Below, one piece after another: positions 14,855 through 23,351 of a DNA stretch of 64,000 bases. The notes under the pieces were generated by a model. It ran no database searches, was not told where the DNA came from, and worked only from the letters and a program-made list of their open reading frames with translations. The position numbers and the translations under genes are program-made. The number at the start of each line of letters is the position of its first letter. Position 1 is the stretch's first letter. The stretch covers positions 310,001-374,000 of the forward strand of contig NZ_AWGF01000002.1 of the NCBI RefSeq assembly GCF_000495855.1. The letters run 5' to 3'. This DNA comes from Asticcacaulis sp. YBE204. GTDB lineage: Bacteria; Pseudomonadota; Alphaproteobacteria; Caulobacterales; Caulobacteraceae.

Positions 14855-15064
14855 ATGACCAAAACCTTCAAACCCGGCGATAAGGTGGCGTGGGACACGT
14901 CTCAGGGCGAAACCCATGGCATGGTGAAAAAGAAGCTGACCGCGCCTACCGACATCAAGTCGCATCACGTGGCAGCGTCGAAAGATGACCCGCAATATCT
15001 GGTCGAAAGCGCTAAAACCGGCGCGAAGGCCGCGCACAAACCGGACGCGCTCACCAGGAAATAA
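14855..15064 (+). CDS. DUF2945 (HVA/Tudor-like) small protein
   Basis: A 69-residue basic protein containing 'FKPGDKVAWDTSQGETHGMVKKKLT' and ending 'DDPQYLVESAKTGAKAAHKPDALTR'. This is the full signature of the DUF2945 'hypervirulence-associated Tudor domain' family: a small beta-barrel that opens with a Gly-Asp-Lys-Val-x-W motif and closes with 'KTGkxAxHKPdaL'. The biochemical role is unknown; such genes are scattered in proteobacteria and fungi. An AGGAG site 8 nt upstream supports the ATG at 14855 over one at 14837. Confidence 0.87.
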   Translation: MTKTFKPGDKVAWDTSQGETHGMVKKKLTAPTDIKSHHVAASKDDPQYLVESAKTGAKAAHKPDALTRK

Positions 15065-15065
15065 A

Positions 15066-15103
15066 AAGGGATGGCCTCACAACCCGCAAAGGCGACCATC
15101 CCC
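15066..15103 (-). terminator. terminator of the ompW-like gene
   Basis: GGGATGG (15068-15074) pairs with CCATCCC (15096-15102). On the reverse strand the stem is followed by TTTTT, placing it 20 bp after the OmpW stop. It could also serve the convergent DUF2945 gene. Confidence 0.55.
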
Positions 15104-15121
15104 GTTCGGTGAAGACGACCG

Positions 15122-15766
15122 TTAGAACCGGTAGCCTACGCCCACCGAAACCACCCACGGATCGAGCGTCACGTCGGATTTGAGCGCGCCCTTGTTGATA
15201 TCCGCATCTGTGTCGAAAAAGACTTTCTTCGCATCGACATTGACTGACCACTTGCCTTTGACGGCAACATCGACCCCGGCCTGAAGCGCATAGCCGACGC
15301 CGTTGTCCAGTTTCACGTCGAAACCGTTATAGTTCTTGTCGTTATAGAAGATCATGGCGTTGACGCCCGCGCCCACATAGGGACTGACGCGGCCCTTGGG
15401 GTTGAAGTGATACTGTACGGAGACGACCGGCGGCAGCACATAGGTCGAATGTACCTTCACGTCGGTCGCACCGCCCACGGCGCGGACCTCGTGCTTCGAG
15501 GTGCCGAGGATGGCTTCGACGGCGACGTGATCGGTCAGGAAATAGGTGAAGCCGAGGCTGGGGATGGTGTCGTCGCTGACCTTCACATCCAGCCCGGAAT
15601 CGGCACCCGCCGCCGTCAGGATGTCACCCGTCTCTTCCGGCGCGACAGAGGTGACGCGCGTGGTGATGATGAACTGCCCCTTGGCCTTTGGCGTAAAATC
15701 CTGCGCAGACGCGTGACCGGTGGCGAGCGCCAGAAGGCTGGCGGCGATACAATATGCGGCTTTCAT
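15122..15766 (-). CDS. ompW: OmpW-family outer-membrane protein
   Basis: A 214-residue outer-membrane beta-barrel (signal peptide about 1-21, cleavage after ASA). The pattern of alternating hydrophobic strands, 'ITTRVTSVAPEE' at the start, 'PSLGFTYFLTDHVAVEAILGT' and 'HFNPKGRVSPYVGAGVNAMIFY' in the middle, and a terminal aromatic 'VSVGVGYRF' are typical of eight-stranded OmpW proteins. OmpW forms a narrow hydrophobic channel for small hydrophobic compounds. I start at the ATG at 15764-15766, which has a GAGGAC site 9 nt upstream. An in-frame extension to 15841 lacks support. Confidence 0.9.
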   Translation of the reverse strand: MKAAYCIAASLLALATGHASAQDFTPKAKGQFIITTRVTSVAPEETGDILTAAGADSGLDVKVSDDTIPSLGFTYFLTDHVAVEAILGTSKHEVRAVGGATDVKVHSTYVLPPVVSVQYHFNPKGRVSPYVGAGVNAMIFYNDKNYNGFDVKLDNGVGYALQAGVDVAVKGKWSVNVDAKKVFFDTDADINKGALKSDVTLDPWVVSVGVGYRF

Positions 15767-15955
15767 AACGAAATGTCCTCTCTCGGTGTAAATCCGTTGA
15801 GAGGGGTTTAGGCGCAAAACGCTGCCCTGTGACCTGCGCATTCCGCCGCGCGACCGCCTGCCTCAGAGGCCGGATGACGCGCGGCAAAAGGTCATATTTT
15901 TATGGCGATAGCGCACGGAGGCCTGTATGACGGAACAAAGACCAAGGAGCCTGCC

Positions 15956-16267
15956 ATGTCCGTCCGCAACCTCACGCCCGCCGAAGTCCAGACCGCCCTC
16001 GACAGCGGTCAGATCCATCTGATCGACGTGCGTGAAGACTACGAATTCGAACAGGCGCGCATCGCGGGCAGCGTCAACCAGCCGCTGTCGACCTTCCATC
16101 CTGGCGAACTGCCTCAGGACGGGAAAGAGATCATTTTCATGTGCGCGGGCGGCGTGCGATCGCTGCGCGCCATCGAAGCGGCTCAGGCCTTCGGGATCGA
16201 GGCCGACGCCCATCTAGCCCCCGGCATTCGAGGCTGGATCGCCGAGGGCCTCCCCGTCGAGCCATAA
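15956..16267 (+). CDS. single-domain rhodanese
   Basis: A 103-residue single rhodanese domain with the conserved 'IDVREDYEFEQARIAGSVNQPL' (CH2A region) and active-site loop FMCAGGVRS (Cys63). The catalytic Cys with a CxGGxR-type loop indicates a persulfide-carrying sulfurtransferase. An AAGGAG ribosome site precedes the ATG at 15956. The gene ends at the base next to the stop of the convergent sulfate-binding-protein gene. This proximity fits a sulfur theme but does not prove a functional link. Confidence 0.92.
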   Translation: MSVRNLTPAEVQTALDSGQIHLIDVREDYEFEQARIAGSVNQPLSTFHPGELPQDGKEIIFMCAGGVRSLRAIEAAQAFGIEADAHLAPGIRGWIAEGLPVEP

Positions 16268-17293
16268 CTATTTCCGCGTAATGCGGTCGAAGATACCACC
16301 GTCCTCGAAGTGTTTGGCCTGCACCGCGTCCCAGCCCCCCAGATCGCGGATCGTGCTCAGCGTCACTGCCGGAAAGCGATCCGCATAGCGCGCCGCAACC
16401 GCCGGAACGCTGGGACGGTAGTGGTGTTTACCGATGATATCCTGCCCTGCCTCGCTGTAGAGATAAGTCAGATAGGCCTCCGCCACAACGCGGGTCTTTT
16501 TCTTATCCACCACGCGATCGACCCACGCCACCGGCGGCTCGGCCAGAATCGAGGTCGGCGGCGTGACGATCTCGAAGTTCTCGCCGCCCGGTTCGCTGAC
16601 CGCCAGATGCGCCTCGTTCTCCCACGTCAGCAGGACATCGCCGACGCCGCGCTGGACGAAGGTCGTGGTCGAGCCCCGCGCGCCGGTGTCGAGCACCGGC
16701 ACATTGGCGTAGAGGCGCTTCACATAGTCCTCGGCCTTAGCTTCGTCGCCGCCATAGGTTTTCAGCGCCCATGCATAGCCCGCCAGATAGTTCCAGCGCG
16801 CGCCACCGCCGGTTTTCGGGTTCGGCGTGATCACCCCTACCCCTGGCTTGATCAGATCGCCCCAGTCTTTGATGCCTTTCGGATTACCCTTGCGCACCAG
16901 AAAGACGATGATCGAGGTATAGGGCGCGGAATGATTGGGCAGCCGCGCGTCCCATCCGGCAGGCAACAGCGAAGCCTTGCGCACCAGCGCGTCGATATCG
17001 TCGGACAGAGCCAGCGTCACCACATCGGCCTCAAGGCCTTCGATAACCGCCCGCGCCTGCTTGCCGGAACCGCCGTGCGACTGACGGACCGTTACGGCCT
17101 GCCCGGTCTTGTCGAGCCAGTACTTGGCAAAGGCGGCATTATATTCGGTATAAAGTTCACGTGTCGGATCATATGACACATTGAGCAGTTCAATCGCCTT
17201 GCCCTCGGCGGGCTTTTGCCCGCAGGCCGACAATAGCGTCAGGCCCACCCCGGCGGACATCATCAGGTGGCGGCGGTTGAGGGGCAATGTCAT
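16268..17293 (-). CDS. sulfate/thiosulfate-binding periplasmic lipoprotein (Sbp/CysP type)
   Basis: A 341-residue periplasmic ligand-binding protein. The N-terminus has [20 protein letters not shown], with twin arginines and a lipobox (Cys24). The mature chain contains the Sbp hallmarks '[20 protein letters not shown]', '[25 protein letters not shown]', '[12 protein letters not shown]' and '[21 protein letters not shown]'. These bind sulfate or thiosulfate for an ABC importer. The CysT/W/A partners are not adjacent. Instead the gene lies downstream of a TonB-dependent receptor and YezD on the same strand, suggesting that outer-membrane uptake of a sulfur compound feeds this protein. Confidence 0.92.
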   Translation of the reverse strand: MTLPLNRRHLMMSAGVGLTLLSACGQKPAEGKAIELLNVSYDPTRELYTEYNAAFAKYWLDKTGQAVTVRQSHGGSGKQARAVIEGLEADVVTLALSDDIDALVRKASLLPAGWDARLPNHSAPYTSIIVFLVRKGNPKGIKDWGDLIKPGVGVITPNPKTGGGARWNYLAGYAWALKTYGGDEAKAEDYVKRLYANVPVLDTGARGSTTTFVQRGVGDVLLTWENEAHLAVSEPGGENFEIVTPPTSILAEPPVAWVDRVVDKKKTRVVAEAYLTYLYSEAGQDIIGKHHYRPSVPAVAARYADRFPAVTLSTIRDLGGWDAVQAKHFEDGGIFDRITRK

Positions 17294-17360
17294 GGCTCAT
17301 ATCCAAAAAAGCGGGCGCCTGTATCAAAACAGACGCCCTTAGTCTCACCAAGGAAAATGT

Positions 17361-17386
17361 ATCCTCTCCTGCGTACAGGGGAGGAT
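17361..17386 (-). terminator. hairpin between TonB receptor and sulfate-binding gene
   Basis: ATCCTCTCCTG (17361-17371) pairs with CAGGGGAGGAT (17376-17386) around a 4-nt loop. It lies just after the receptor stop and resembles the end-hairpins of the palindromic repeats. A second imperfect stem (GGGCGCCTGT/ACAGACGCCC, about 17310-17337) follows. Either may attenuate transcription or stabilise the receptor mRNA. Confidence 0.45.
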
Positions 17387-17392
17387 GTAGAC

Positions 17393-19804
17393 TTAAAACG
17401 ACTTGCGCAGGGTCACGCCGAAGGTGCGCGGATCGCCCGGCTGGCCGAAGAGCGCGCCCGAATTGCCCTGCTGGATGGTCAGGAATTGCAGGTACTCTTC
17501 GTCGAAGGCGTTCTTGACCCACAGGAAGATTTCCGTGCCGCCGCTGGCGCGGTAGCCGAGGCGCAGATTGGCGATGGTCGATTCGTCGACCACGGCGTAT
17601 TTCGACACCGAGGCGTCCGAGTTCCATTCCGAACGGTAGGAGACATCGCCGCTGATATAGGCGTCGCCCGTCAGCGCGCCGAACGGTGCATTCCAGGTGT
17701 ATTCGCCACCCAGCGAACCCGCCCACTTCGACACACCCGGCAGGTCCTTGCCGCTCAGGTCGGCAATCGACGTGCCCGACGCTTGCAGTTCCAGCGGTGC
17801 CGGGGCGTTGGTGAACGAAGCGTATTTGCCGTCGGTGTAGCTGACCGTGCCCCAGATATTGAAGCCGTCGATCGGACGCCAGCGACCGTCGAGTTCGACG
17901 CCCTTGACCTCGACCTTTTCAACATTGGCCAGATAGCCGCGCAGCGAACCTGTGTTCGAGTCGACGACGTTGGCCTGATAGTCTTTCACGTCGTTCGAGT
18001 AGATGGCGAGGTTCAGCGTCCCGCGCTTGTCCCAGAACTGCGTCTTGAAGCCCAGTTCGATGCCGCTGACGTTTTCAGGGCGCAGCACGGCGCTCTGGAT
18101 AACCGGGTTGCCGGCGCTGTCGGTCGGGATACCCGCCGCGTTGATGCCGCCCGACTTGTAACCCTTCGAGAAGGTCAGGTAGGACAGGACGTCCGGCGCC
18201 AGATCGTAGGACAGGCTGAGTTGACCCGTCAGCTTGCTGTCGCTCAGTTCCGCCGTATAGGCATAGGTCCGCGAGATGCCGTTCTTGGCCGAGATGAGCG
18301 CCGAATTGGTCGTCGCCAGACCGCCCGAAGCGACCTGCTGGTAAAGCTGGTACTTGTCTTCGGTCGTGTAGCGCAGGCCCGGCGTGACCTTGAATTTGTC
18401 CGTCACGTTCCACGTCAGTTGCCCAAACACCGCGTAGGAGGTCGTCTTGCCGACCGCGTGCAGCTTTTGCTCGTAACCGTCGAGCAGGTTCGACGGCACG
18501 GCGACGGCCGGCGAGCCGGTCGTGGTGCCGATCAGCCACCAGGCGGCGTCCTTGCCCCAGGCTTCGGTGCCGTTGGTTTCGACGCGCTGTTTGAAGGCAT
18601 AGGCCCCGACGACCCAGTCGATCGTGTTGTCGCCGTTCGAGGCCCAACGGACTTCCTGACTGAGTTGCTTCTGATCCGACGGATTGCTCGACTTGGTGCG
18701 AATCGACAGCGAAGTATAGTCGCGGTCGTTCTGCGGCCACCACTCCCACTTGCGCCATGCCGTGATCGAGGTCAGGGTCGTGTCGCCCAAATCCCAGTTG
18801 AAGGTCGCCGAGGCCCCATTGATGCGCTGTTTGGCCTGGATCTCACCGTTCACGTCAACCAGACGGTCATAGGGATTGGTCGAGGCCGGCTGATAGCCGC
18901 CGGCCTGTTGCGACAGGAAAGCGAACTGACGGTTGGCGGCGCGCAGCGTCGTACCGGCACGCACGAAAGCCTGCGTATTGGCTTCCGGATCCTGATAGGC
19001 GTAGTCATAGCTGAAACGACCGGTGAGCGTGTCGTTAGGCGTCCACAACAGTTGCGCGCGCAGAACCTGACTGTTCAGGTCGTTCTGCTTCGTCTTCGTC
19101 GTGACATTTTCATAGAGGCCGTCGCGCTTGGTAGCACCGACCGCCAGACGACCGGCCAGCTTGCCGTCGATCAGCGGGCCGGAAATGATGGCCTTGCCTT
19201 GCAGGAAGCCGTAGTTCCCGACGGTCGCTTCCAGCGTCGCTTCCGGCGTGAAGGTCGGCGCACGCGTCGTGATGTTCAGCGCGCCCGCCGTCGTGTTCTT
19301 GCCGAACAGCGTGCCTTGCGGGCCGCGCAGCACTTCGATGCGCTCGACGTCGATCAGATCGGCGACCGCCGAACCCGGACGGGCGTAGAAGACTTCGTCG
19401 ACATAAATGCCGACGCCCTGCTCCAGACCGTCATTGGTCAGGCCGATGGTCGACCCAAGGCCGCGGATCGTGGTCGCGGTATTGCGCGGGTTCTGCGTGA
19501 TGAGCTGGATCGACGGCTGGGCGCGGGTCAGTTGCTCGACATTGTTGATGCCTTGCGCTTCCAGTTGCGCACCGCTGACGGCGGTCACGGAAATCGGCAC
19601 GTCCTGAATGTTTTCCGACTTGCGGCGGGCGGTGATGTAGACGTCGGTGATGTCGTTCTTGGCCTTGTCGGCGGCGTCGGCGACATCGTCAGCCGCAGCG
19701 GCCGGCGCATCGGCGGCATAGGCGTGGGTGACGGCGAGCGACGAGACGCTGGCCAGCAGGGCGAGCGTAAAGACGCCCGATTTGGTCTTAAGGGAGGAGG
19801 ACAT
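17393..19804 (-). CDS. TonB-dependent receptor, probably for sulfur compounds
   Basis: An 803-residue outer-membrane receptor. Signal peptide about 1-30. A TonB-box-like 'DITDVYITARRKSENIQDVPISVT' precedes a plug domain that contains 'TTIRGLGSTIG', 'IYVDEVFYARPG' and 'IEVLRGPQGTLFGKNTTAGALNITT'. A 22-strand barrel ends in an aromatic 'FGVTLRKSF'. Receptors of this subgroup import varied substrates. Substrate is inferred from location: it lies between YezD (upstream) and a sulfate-binding protein (downstream), so a sulfate ester or sulfonate is likely. Flavonoid, siderophore or other ligands cannot be ruled out. Confidence 0.9.
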   Translation of the reverse strand: MSSSLKTKSGVFTLALLASVSSLAVTHAYAADAPAAAADDVADAADKAKNDITDVYITARRKSENIQDVPISVTAVSGAQLEAQGINNVEQLTRAQPSIQLITQNPRNTATTIRGLGSTIGLTNDGLEQGVGIYVDEVFYARPGSAVADLIDVERIEVLRGPQGTLFGKNTTAGALNITTRAPTFTPEATLEATVGNYGFLQGKAIISGPLIDGKLAGRLAVGATKRDGLYENVTTKTKQNDLNSQVLRAQLLWTPNDTLTGRFSYDYAYQDPEANTQAFVRAGTTLRAANRQFAFLSQQAGGYQPASTNPYDRLVDVNGEIQAKQRINGASATFNWDLGDTTLTSITAWRKWEWWPQNDRDYTSLSIRTKSSNPSDQKQLSQEVRWASNGDNTIDWVVGAYAFKQRVETNGTEAWGKDAAWWLIGTTTGSPAVAVPSNLLDGYEQKLHAVGKTTSYAVFGQLTWNVTDKFKVTPGLRYTTEDKYQLYQQVASGGLATTNSALISAKNGISRTYAYTAELSDSKLTGQLSLSYDLAPDVLSYLTFSKGYKSGGINAAGIPTDSAGNPVIQSAVLRPENVSGIELGFKTQFWDKRGTLNLAIYSNDVKDYQANVVDSNTGSLRGYLANVEKVEVKGVELDGRWRPIDGFNIWGTVSYTDGKYASFTNAPAPLELQASGTSIADLSGKDLPGVSKWAGSLGGEYTWNAPFGALTGDAYISGDVSYRSEWNSDASVSKYAVVDESTIANLRLGYRASGGTEIFLWVKNAFDEEYLQFLTIQQGNSGALFGQPGDPRTFGVTLRKSF

Positions 19805-19898
19805 GGAGGTAGCCTTTGATTATGTGCGGTGCGGTTTTCTGGGTATTTTTTTGGCTTGTATGCAAACGCCGCGTTGTCGCGGCGGTACTGAAACTTGA

Positions 19899-20087
19899 TC
19901 AGGCGTCGCGCTTCGTCTCGAAGCGGACCTTTTCGCTCTTCTCGATCTGAACGATGCGCGAGTCGTGGATCACCACCTCGACCGAGCCGTAACGGATCTG
20001 ACCGATGGCGCTGAGGATATGTTCCTCGGCTTCGCTCAGACGACGCGCAGCGGAAAGGGTCGGGTTCAGAGAATGGACCTGGCTCAT
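19899..20087 (-). CDS. YezD-family (DUF2292) small protein
   Basis: A 62-residue protein with the core 'ILSAIGQIRYGSVEVVIHDSRIVQIEKSEKVRF', which matches the DUF2292/YezD signature (alpha helix, then YGSVEIVIHDGRVVQIE). The family is repeatedly found next to sulfate-uptake and cysteine genes and is controlled by sulfur-responsive regulators in several phyla. Its molecular role is unknown. Here it is the first gene of an apparent operon with the TonB receptor and the sulfate-binding protein. An inverted repeat in its promoter region may be the operator. Confidence 0.88.
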   Translation of the reverse strand: MSQVHSLNPTLSAARRLSEAEEHILSAIGQIRYGSVEVVIHDSRIVQIEKSEKVRFETKRDA

Positions 20088-20116
20088 CGAAATCTCTCAC
20101 AACGGAAGGCGTTAAT

Positions 20117-20135
20117 TACAACCAGATAAGTTGTA
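20117..20135 (-). promoter_or_regulatory. inverted repeat upstream of yezD operon
   Basis: TACAAC (20117-20122) and GTTGTA (20130-20135) form a perfect 6-7-6 dyad about 30-48 bp before the yezD start, within an AT-rich promoter-like stretch. It could be a LysR- or Rrf2-type operator sensing sulfur status. Function is inferred from position. Confidence 0.4.
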
Positions 20136-20388
20136 TATAACCCGGTTTTCGTCAATCGAATTTTGCGTGAGTTTAGAAATCATGCCTTAAAGTCGCCACA
20201 AGGCTGGTTGTGGCGGTGGCAACTATGCATGGATATGCGACTGTCAAAATGTGAGTTTATATATTTGATATATATAAATAAAATATATTAATACGACCCA
20301 CAAGATCACGTGACACAGGCCTTTACGCACTGAAACGCGCGTTCGGCAGCTTTAGTTTCGCTAATCGATAGAAGCGCGCGAGACATGA
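20136..20388. other. AT-rich intergenic region without a recognised gene
   Basis: The spacer before the chemoreceptor terminator contains a very AT-rich stretch (about 20255-20295, TATATATTTGATATATATAA-like) that is unusual in this GC-rich DNA and could be a promoter or DNA-bending site. I see no open frame with coding character. Confidence 0.5.
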
Positions 20389-20413
20389 AAAAGGCCGGGA
20401 TAAACCCGACCTT
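20389..20413 (-). terminator. terminator of the chemoreceptor gene
   Basis: AAGGCCGGG (20391-20399) pairs with CCCGACCTT (20405-20413) with one mismatch. On the reverse strand it is followed by TTTTTC. Confidence 0.6.
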
Positions 20414-20471
20414 AAAAGAAACTTGTAGTATGGTGTTTTACGAAACCATCGATAGCATTACCCGGTTACCG

Positions 20472-22100
20472 TTACGCCCTAATCTGTTTCAGGAAGTCGT
20501 CCACCTTGTCGTTGAGCACGCGGGCATGGCCTTGCAAAGTGTCGCTGGCGCCCGCCACACGTCGTGCCGTAAGGCCGGTATTATCGGCCGCCGTGGTCAC
20601 CGTGATCATGTTGTCGGCGATTTCACGCGCCCCGGTCGCCGTGGCGTGGATGGTATGCGTGATTTCCGCCGTCACTTCCGACTGCTGACGGACGGCTTCG
20701 GTGATGACCGCCGTGCTGCTGTCGATCGCCTGAATGCTGCTCAGCATGTCGTTCATCGCCTCGACCGACAGGCGCGTTTCGGACTGGATCGAGGCGATGA
20801 TTTCGGAAATGTCGCCCAGCGCCTTCGACACCTGGTTGGACAGACCCTTGACCTCCGACGCCACGACCGCAAAGCCCTTGCCCGCGTCGCCCGCGCGCGC
20901 GGCCTCGATCGTCGCATTGAGTGCCAGCAGATTGATCTGACCGGCGATACCGTTGATCAGGCTGACCACGTCGCCGATGCGGCCCGACGAGGCGCTGAGG
21001 CGCTCGATCACCGATTTGGCAGCGTCACCGCGCCCGGCGGCGGCGCGCACGACGTCGGTCGCGCGATCGGCCTGCTGACGGATTTCCTGAATGGACGCGG
21101 TCAGTTCCTCAGCCGCCGCGGCGACCTGAGCGGAATTGCTGGCGGCGTCCTGCGATATGGCCGAAACCTTGTAGGTGCGCTCCTTGGTATCGACGGCAAT
21201 CGTGGAAACACTCCCGGCTTCGTCGTGCAGCATCGAGGTCGCCGACACGACCTCGGTCACCACGGCCTTGACGGACCGCTCCAGTTCATTGGCCAGATCG
21301 TGCATCATGGCGCGTTTCTGGGCGACGGCGCGCGCCGCCTCTTGCGCCTGTTCCTCGACGCGCTGACGTTCCATCTCATCGATGCGGGCCTGCTGAGCGA
21401 TGGCGTCGCGTTGACTGCGCAGCATGGTCCGGCGGAAGCCGAATACGGCACAACCGACGGCTATGGCGCAGATCGCCGCGATGGACAGGCCGATTTCGAG
21501 CGCCAGTTGCACCCGCGCCAGACTGGCCTGATATTCCTTCAGAGTGATATCGACCCCGACCATGCCAAGAAAGGTGCCCGATGCGTCGTAATAGGGCGCA
21601 TAGCCGCTGAGGAATGTGCCCCATTTGTCGGTGACCGGTTCGCTTTCGGTGCGCGCGGCCTTGGCCGCGAAGGCCTCTTTCAGGACGGGCGACGCCTCGG
21701 CATAGACGTCCATCACCGCCGACGGCGTCGAAGTCGAACCGGCGGGTTGCGCGTCCATGACGAAGAGAACCTTGCCGTCGCGCTCGACCATCGAATAGAC
21801 GAAGGCGAGGCGCTTGTCGGCATTGACCATCTTCTGAAACGGCGCCACCGTCGCCTGATATTCAGGGCTGGTCTTGTCGGTCGCTTCGGTGAACTGCGCC
21901 TGGGTCTGCGTATCTAGCAAGGCGGCGGCGGATTTCGCCAGCCCGTCAAGATTGCCGCGGATTTCCGCTTTCATCGCCTGCTGAGCGGTGACGAACACCG
22001 CCACCGAGGCCGCCAGCGCCACGCCCATCACCAGAACACCGGCCAGAATGCCGTCACGTTTGGGCTGAATGGCCGGGCGACCGATCTGAACCGTTGTCAT
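20472..22100 (-). CDS. methyl-accepting chemotaxis protein with periplasmic sensor
   Basis: A 542-residue chemoreceptor. An N-terminal membrane helix (about 15-40) is followed by a periplasmic Cache-like ligand domain ('[42 protein letters not shown]' region and '[25 protein letters not shown]'). A second membrane helix (about residue 185-205) leads to a cytoplasmic coiled coil and the conserved signalling hairpin '[22 protein letters not shown]', which contacts CheA/CheW. No clear HAMP domain is seen between membrane and hairpin. I start at the ATG at 22098-22100, since the extension to 22148 lacks conserved sequence. The signal sensed is unknown. Confidence 0.9.
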   Translation of the reverse strand: MTTVQIGRPAIQPKRDGILAGVLVMGVALAASVAVFVTAQQAMKAEIRGNLDGLAKSAAALLDTQTQAQFTEATDKTSPEYQATVAPFQKMVNADKRLAFVYSMVERDGKVLFVMDAQPAGSTSTPSAVMDVYAEASPVLKEAFAAKAARTESEPVTDKWGTFLSGYAPYYDASGTFLGMVGVDITLKEYQASLARVQLALEIGLSIAAICAIAVGCAVFGFRRTMLRSQRDAIAQQARIDEMERQRVEEQAQEAARAVAQKRAMMHDLANELERSVKAVVTEVVSATSMLHDEAGSVSTIAVDTKERTYKVSAISQDAASNSAQVAAAAEELTASIQEIRQQADRATDVVRAAAGRGDAAKSVIERLSASSGRIGDVVSLINGIAGQINLLALNATIEAARAGDAGKGFAVVASEVKGLSNQVSKALGDISEIIASIQSETRLSVEAMNDMLSSIQAIDSSTAVITEAVRQQSEVTAEITHTIHATATGAREIADNMITVTTAADNTGLTARRVAGASDTLQGHARVLNDKVDDFLKQIRA

Positions 22101-22241
22101 CTCTATATCCGTTATCAAAAGAAACCATCTCATGGCTATCAGAGACAAGGTTAATTTGAGTTAACGGAACGCGGTTTTTTTATGATCCACGCCTTATGCT
22201 GCAAGGGTTTCGTGCGATATCGGTCGAGTGCATATTACCGG

Positions 22242-22571
22242 TCAGTTCGACAATATCTTGCTGCCTTTGACGGTCGTTCCATTTTTGTCTTTAACATCAA
22301 TGCCCTGACCTTCGAGTGTGATCTGACCATTTTTGCGAAGCGACAGCGACGCGCTGCCCGTCCTGAGGCGAATCTCGTCCCCGGCTTCCAGCGTCAGGAC
22401 CCGCCCGGCGTCGAGCGTCAGTCGCTGCCCGTCACCCAACCGGGCTTCCATCGCCGCGAGGCGGGCCTCCAATGCCGCCACGCGAGGCGAGTCGTTGTCC
22501 GCCCATACCGGCGCGCTCAGACCGATTACCGCACCCGTCACCAACCCACTCAAGAATATGATCTTACGCAT
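22242..22571 (-). CDS. small exported protein with coiled coil and repeat tail
   Basis: A 109-residue protein with a signal peptide (about 1-24, cleavage after VWA), a short coiled coil ('RVAALEARLAAMEARLGDG') and a C-terminal repeat of short strands ('LRKNGQITLEGQGIDVKDKNGTTVKGSKI'). The repeated I-x-L/I-x-G-x-x-I-x-V pattern looks like the intertwined beta-prism tail of gp5/VgrG-type spikes, which suggests a trimer. No spike system is near, so that is only an analogy. A strong AGGAGG site supports the ATG at 22569-22571. The gene is divergent from a membrane protein/HTH pair. Confidence 0.75.
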   Translation of the reverse strand: MRKIIFLSGLVTGAVIGLSAPVWADNDSPRVAALEARLAAMEARLGDGQRLTLDAGRVLTLEAGDEIRLRTGSASLSLRKNGQITLEGQGIDVKDKNGTTVKGSKILSN

Positions 22572-22629
22572 GGATACCTCCTGTTTCGCGAAACCTGACA
22601 CAGACGACCGGCTTTGGCCATGTCATGAA

Positions 22630-22681
22630 AACCTGACATTTATTTTCGATGTCAGGTTGACATTACATTTTTCAGATGTAA
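22630..22681. promoter_or_regulatory. two adjacent inverted repeats in a divergent promoter
   Basis: AACCTGACAT (22630-22639) and ATGTCAGGTT (22649-22658) are perfect 10-bp arms around 9 bp. TTACAT (22663-22668) and ATGTAA (22676-22681) form a second dyad. The half-sites (AGGTTGACAT, ATGTAACCT) are related. Placed between two divergent genes, they are likely operators for a regulator such as the XRE protein encoded downstream. Confidence 0.55.
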
Positions 22682-22734
22682 CCTAAACCTTACATCCGGC
22701 CCGATGTCCTTCACCATCTTAAAGGACTACACCC

Positions 22735-23124
22735 ATGAACCTGAAATCACCCGCTGCCGAATACACGATCCAGATGATCGTCTGGATGACGCTCTATGTC
22801 GGCCTGCTCACAGGCGCGATCCTCTATATCAAGACGAACCACCCTACGGGGCCATTGCTTTATGCCCTGGCGATCCTGCCCGCCTTACCGATCGGCGGCA
22901 CCATCGTCACCTTCCTGCGTTTCATCGAGCGCTCCGACGAATATATCCGCGCCATGATGGTGCGCCGCGTCCTGATCGCCATGGGCCTGACCCTGTTCCT
23001 CAGCACCGCCATAGGCTTCATCGAGAACTTCACTGAAACCCAGTTGATCGAGCGCTATCTGGTCTATCCGATGTTCTGGGCCTGCTTCGGCCTGGTCTCG
23101 CCCTTCGTTCGGGGCAGTAAATGA
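22735..23124 (+). CDS. four-helix integral membrane protein
   Basis: A 129-residue protein with four hydrophobic segments (about 13-33, 42-63, 76-97 and 105-125) and a short basic loop 'RFIERSDEYIRAMMVRRVL'. Such small membrane proteins are commonly encoded directly before a short XRE regulator, as here, where the ATG of the regulator overlaps this stop (ATGA). The function is unknown; the pairing suggests that the membrane protein and regulator work as one sensing unit. AAAGGA lies 8 nt before the start. Confidence 0.8.
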   Translation: MNLKSPAAEYTIQMIVWMTLYVGLLTGAILYIKTNHPTGPLLYALAILPALPIGGTIVTFLRFIERSDEYIRAMMVRRVLIAMGLTLFLSTAIGFIENFTETQLIERYLVYPMFWACFGLVSPFVRGSK

Positions 23125-23327
23125 AGACCACGCTCAAGGAACTGAGGTCCGCCGCCGGCCTGACCCAGGCCGATCTGGCCGCCAAACTGGGCGTCTCGCG
23201 ACAGGCCGTCATCGCGGTGGAGTCCGACAAGCACGATCCCTCGCTCGACCTTGCCTACAGGATCGCCGGGGTGTTCGACCTGCCGGTCGAAGACATCTTC
23301 GACAACCCGTACCGACCCAAAATATAA
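23121..23327 (+). CDS. short XRE-type regulator
   Basis: A 68-residue single-domain helix-turn-helix protein: 'LRSAAGLTQADLAAKLGVSRQAVIAVESDKHDPSLDLAYRIAGVFDLPVEDIF'. This is the YdfX/YozG-like minimal Cro/CI type, with the conserved 'R.AVIAVE..KH.PSL.LA..IA..F' pattern. It has no ligand domain. Its start overlaps the stop of the membrane-protein gene. It probably autoregulates through the inverted repeats at 22630-22681. Confidence 0.9.
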   Translation: MKTTLKELRSAAGLTQADLAAKLGVSRQAVIAVESDKHDPSLDLAYRIAGVFDLPVEDIFDNPYRPKI

Positions 23328-23351
23328 TCCTCTTTTCATAAGGAAATTACC

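Noticed and set aside
17267-19819. An 850-codon open frame on the plus strand
   Set aside because: It mirrors the TonB receptor on the other strand. The receptor frame has signal, plug and barrel motifs; this one has none.
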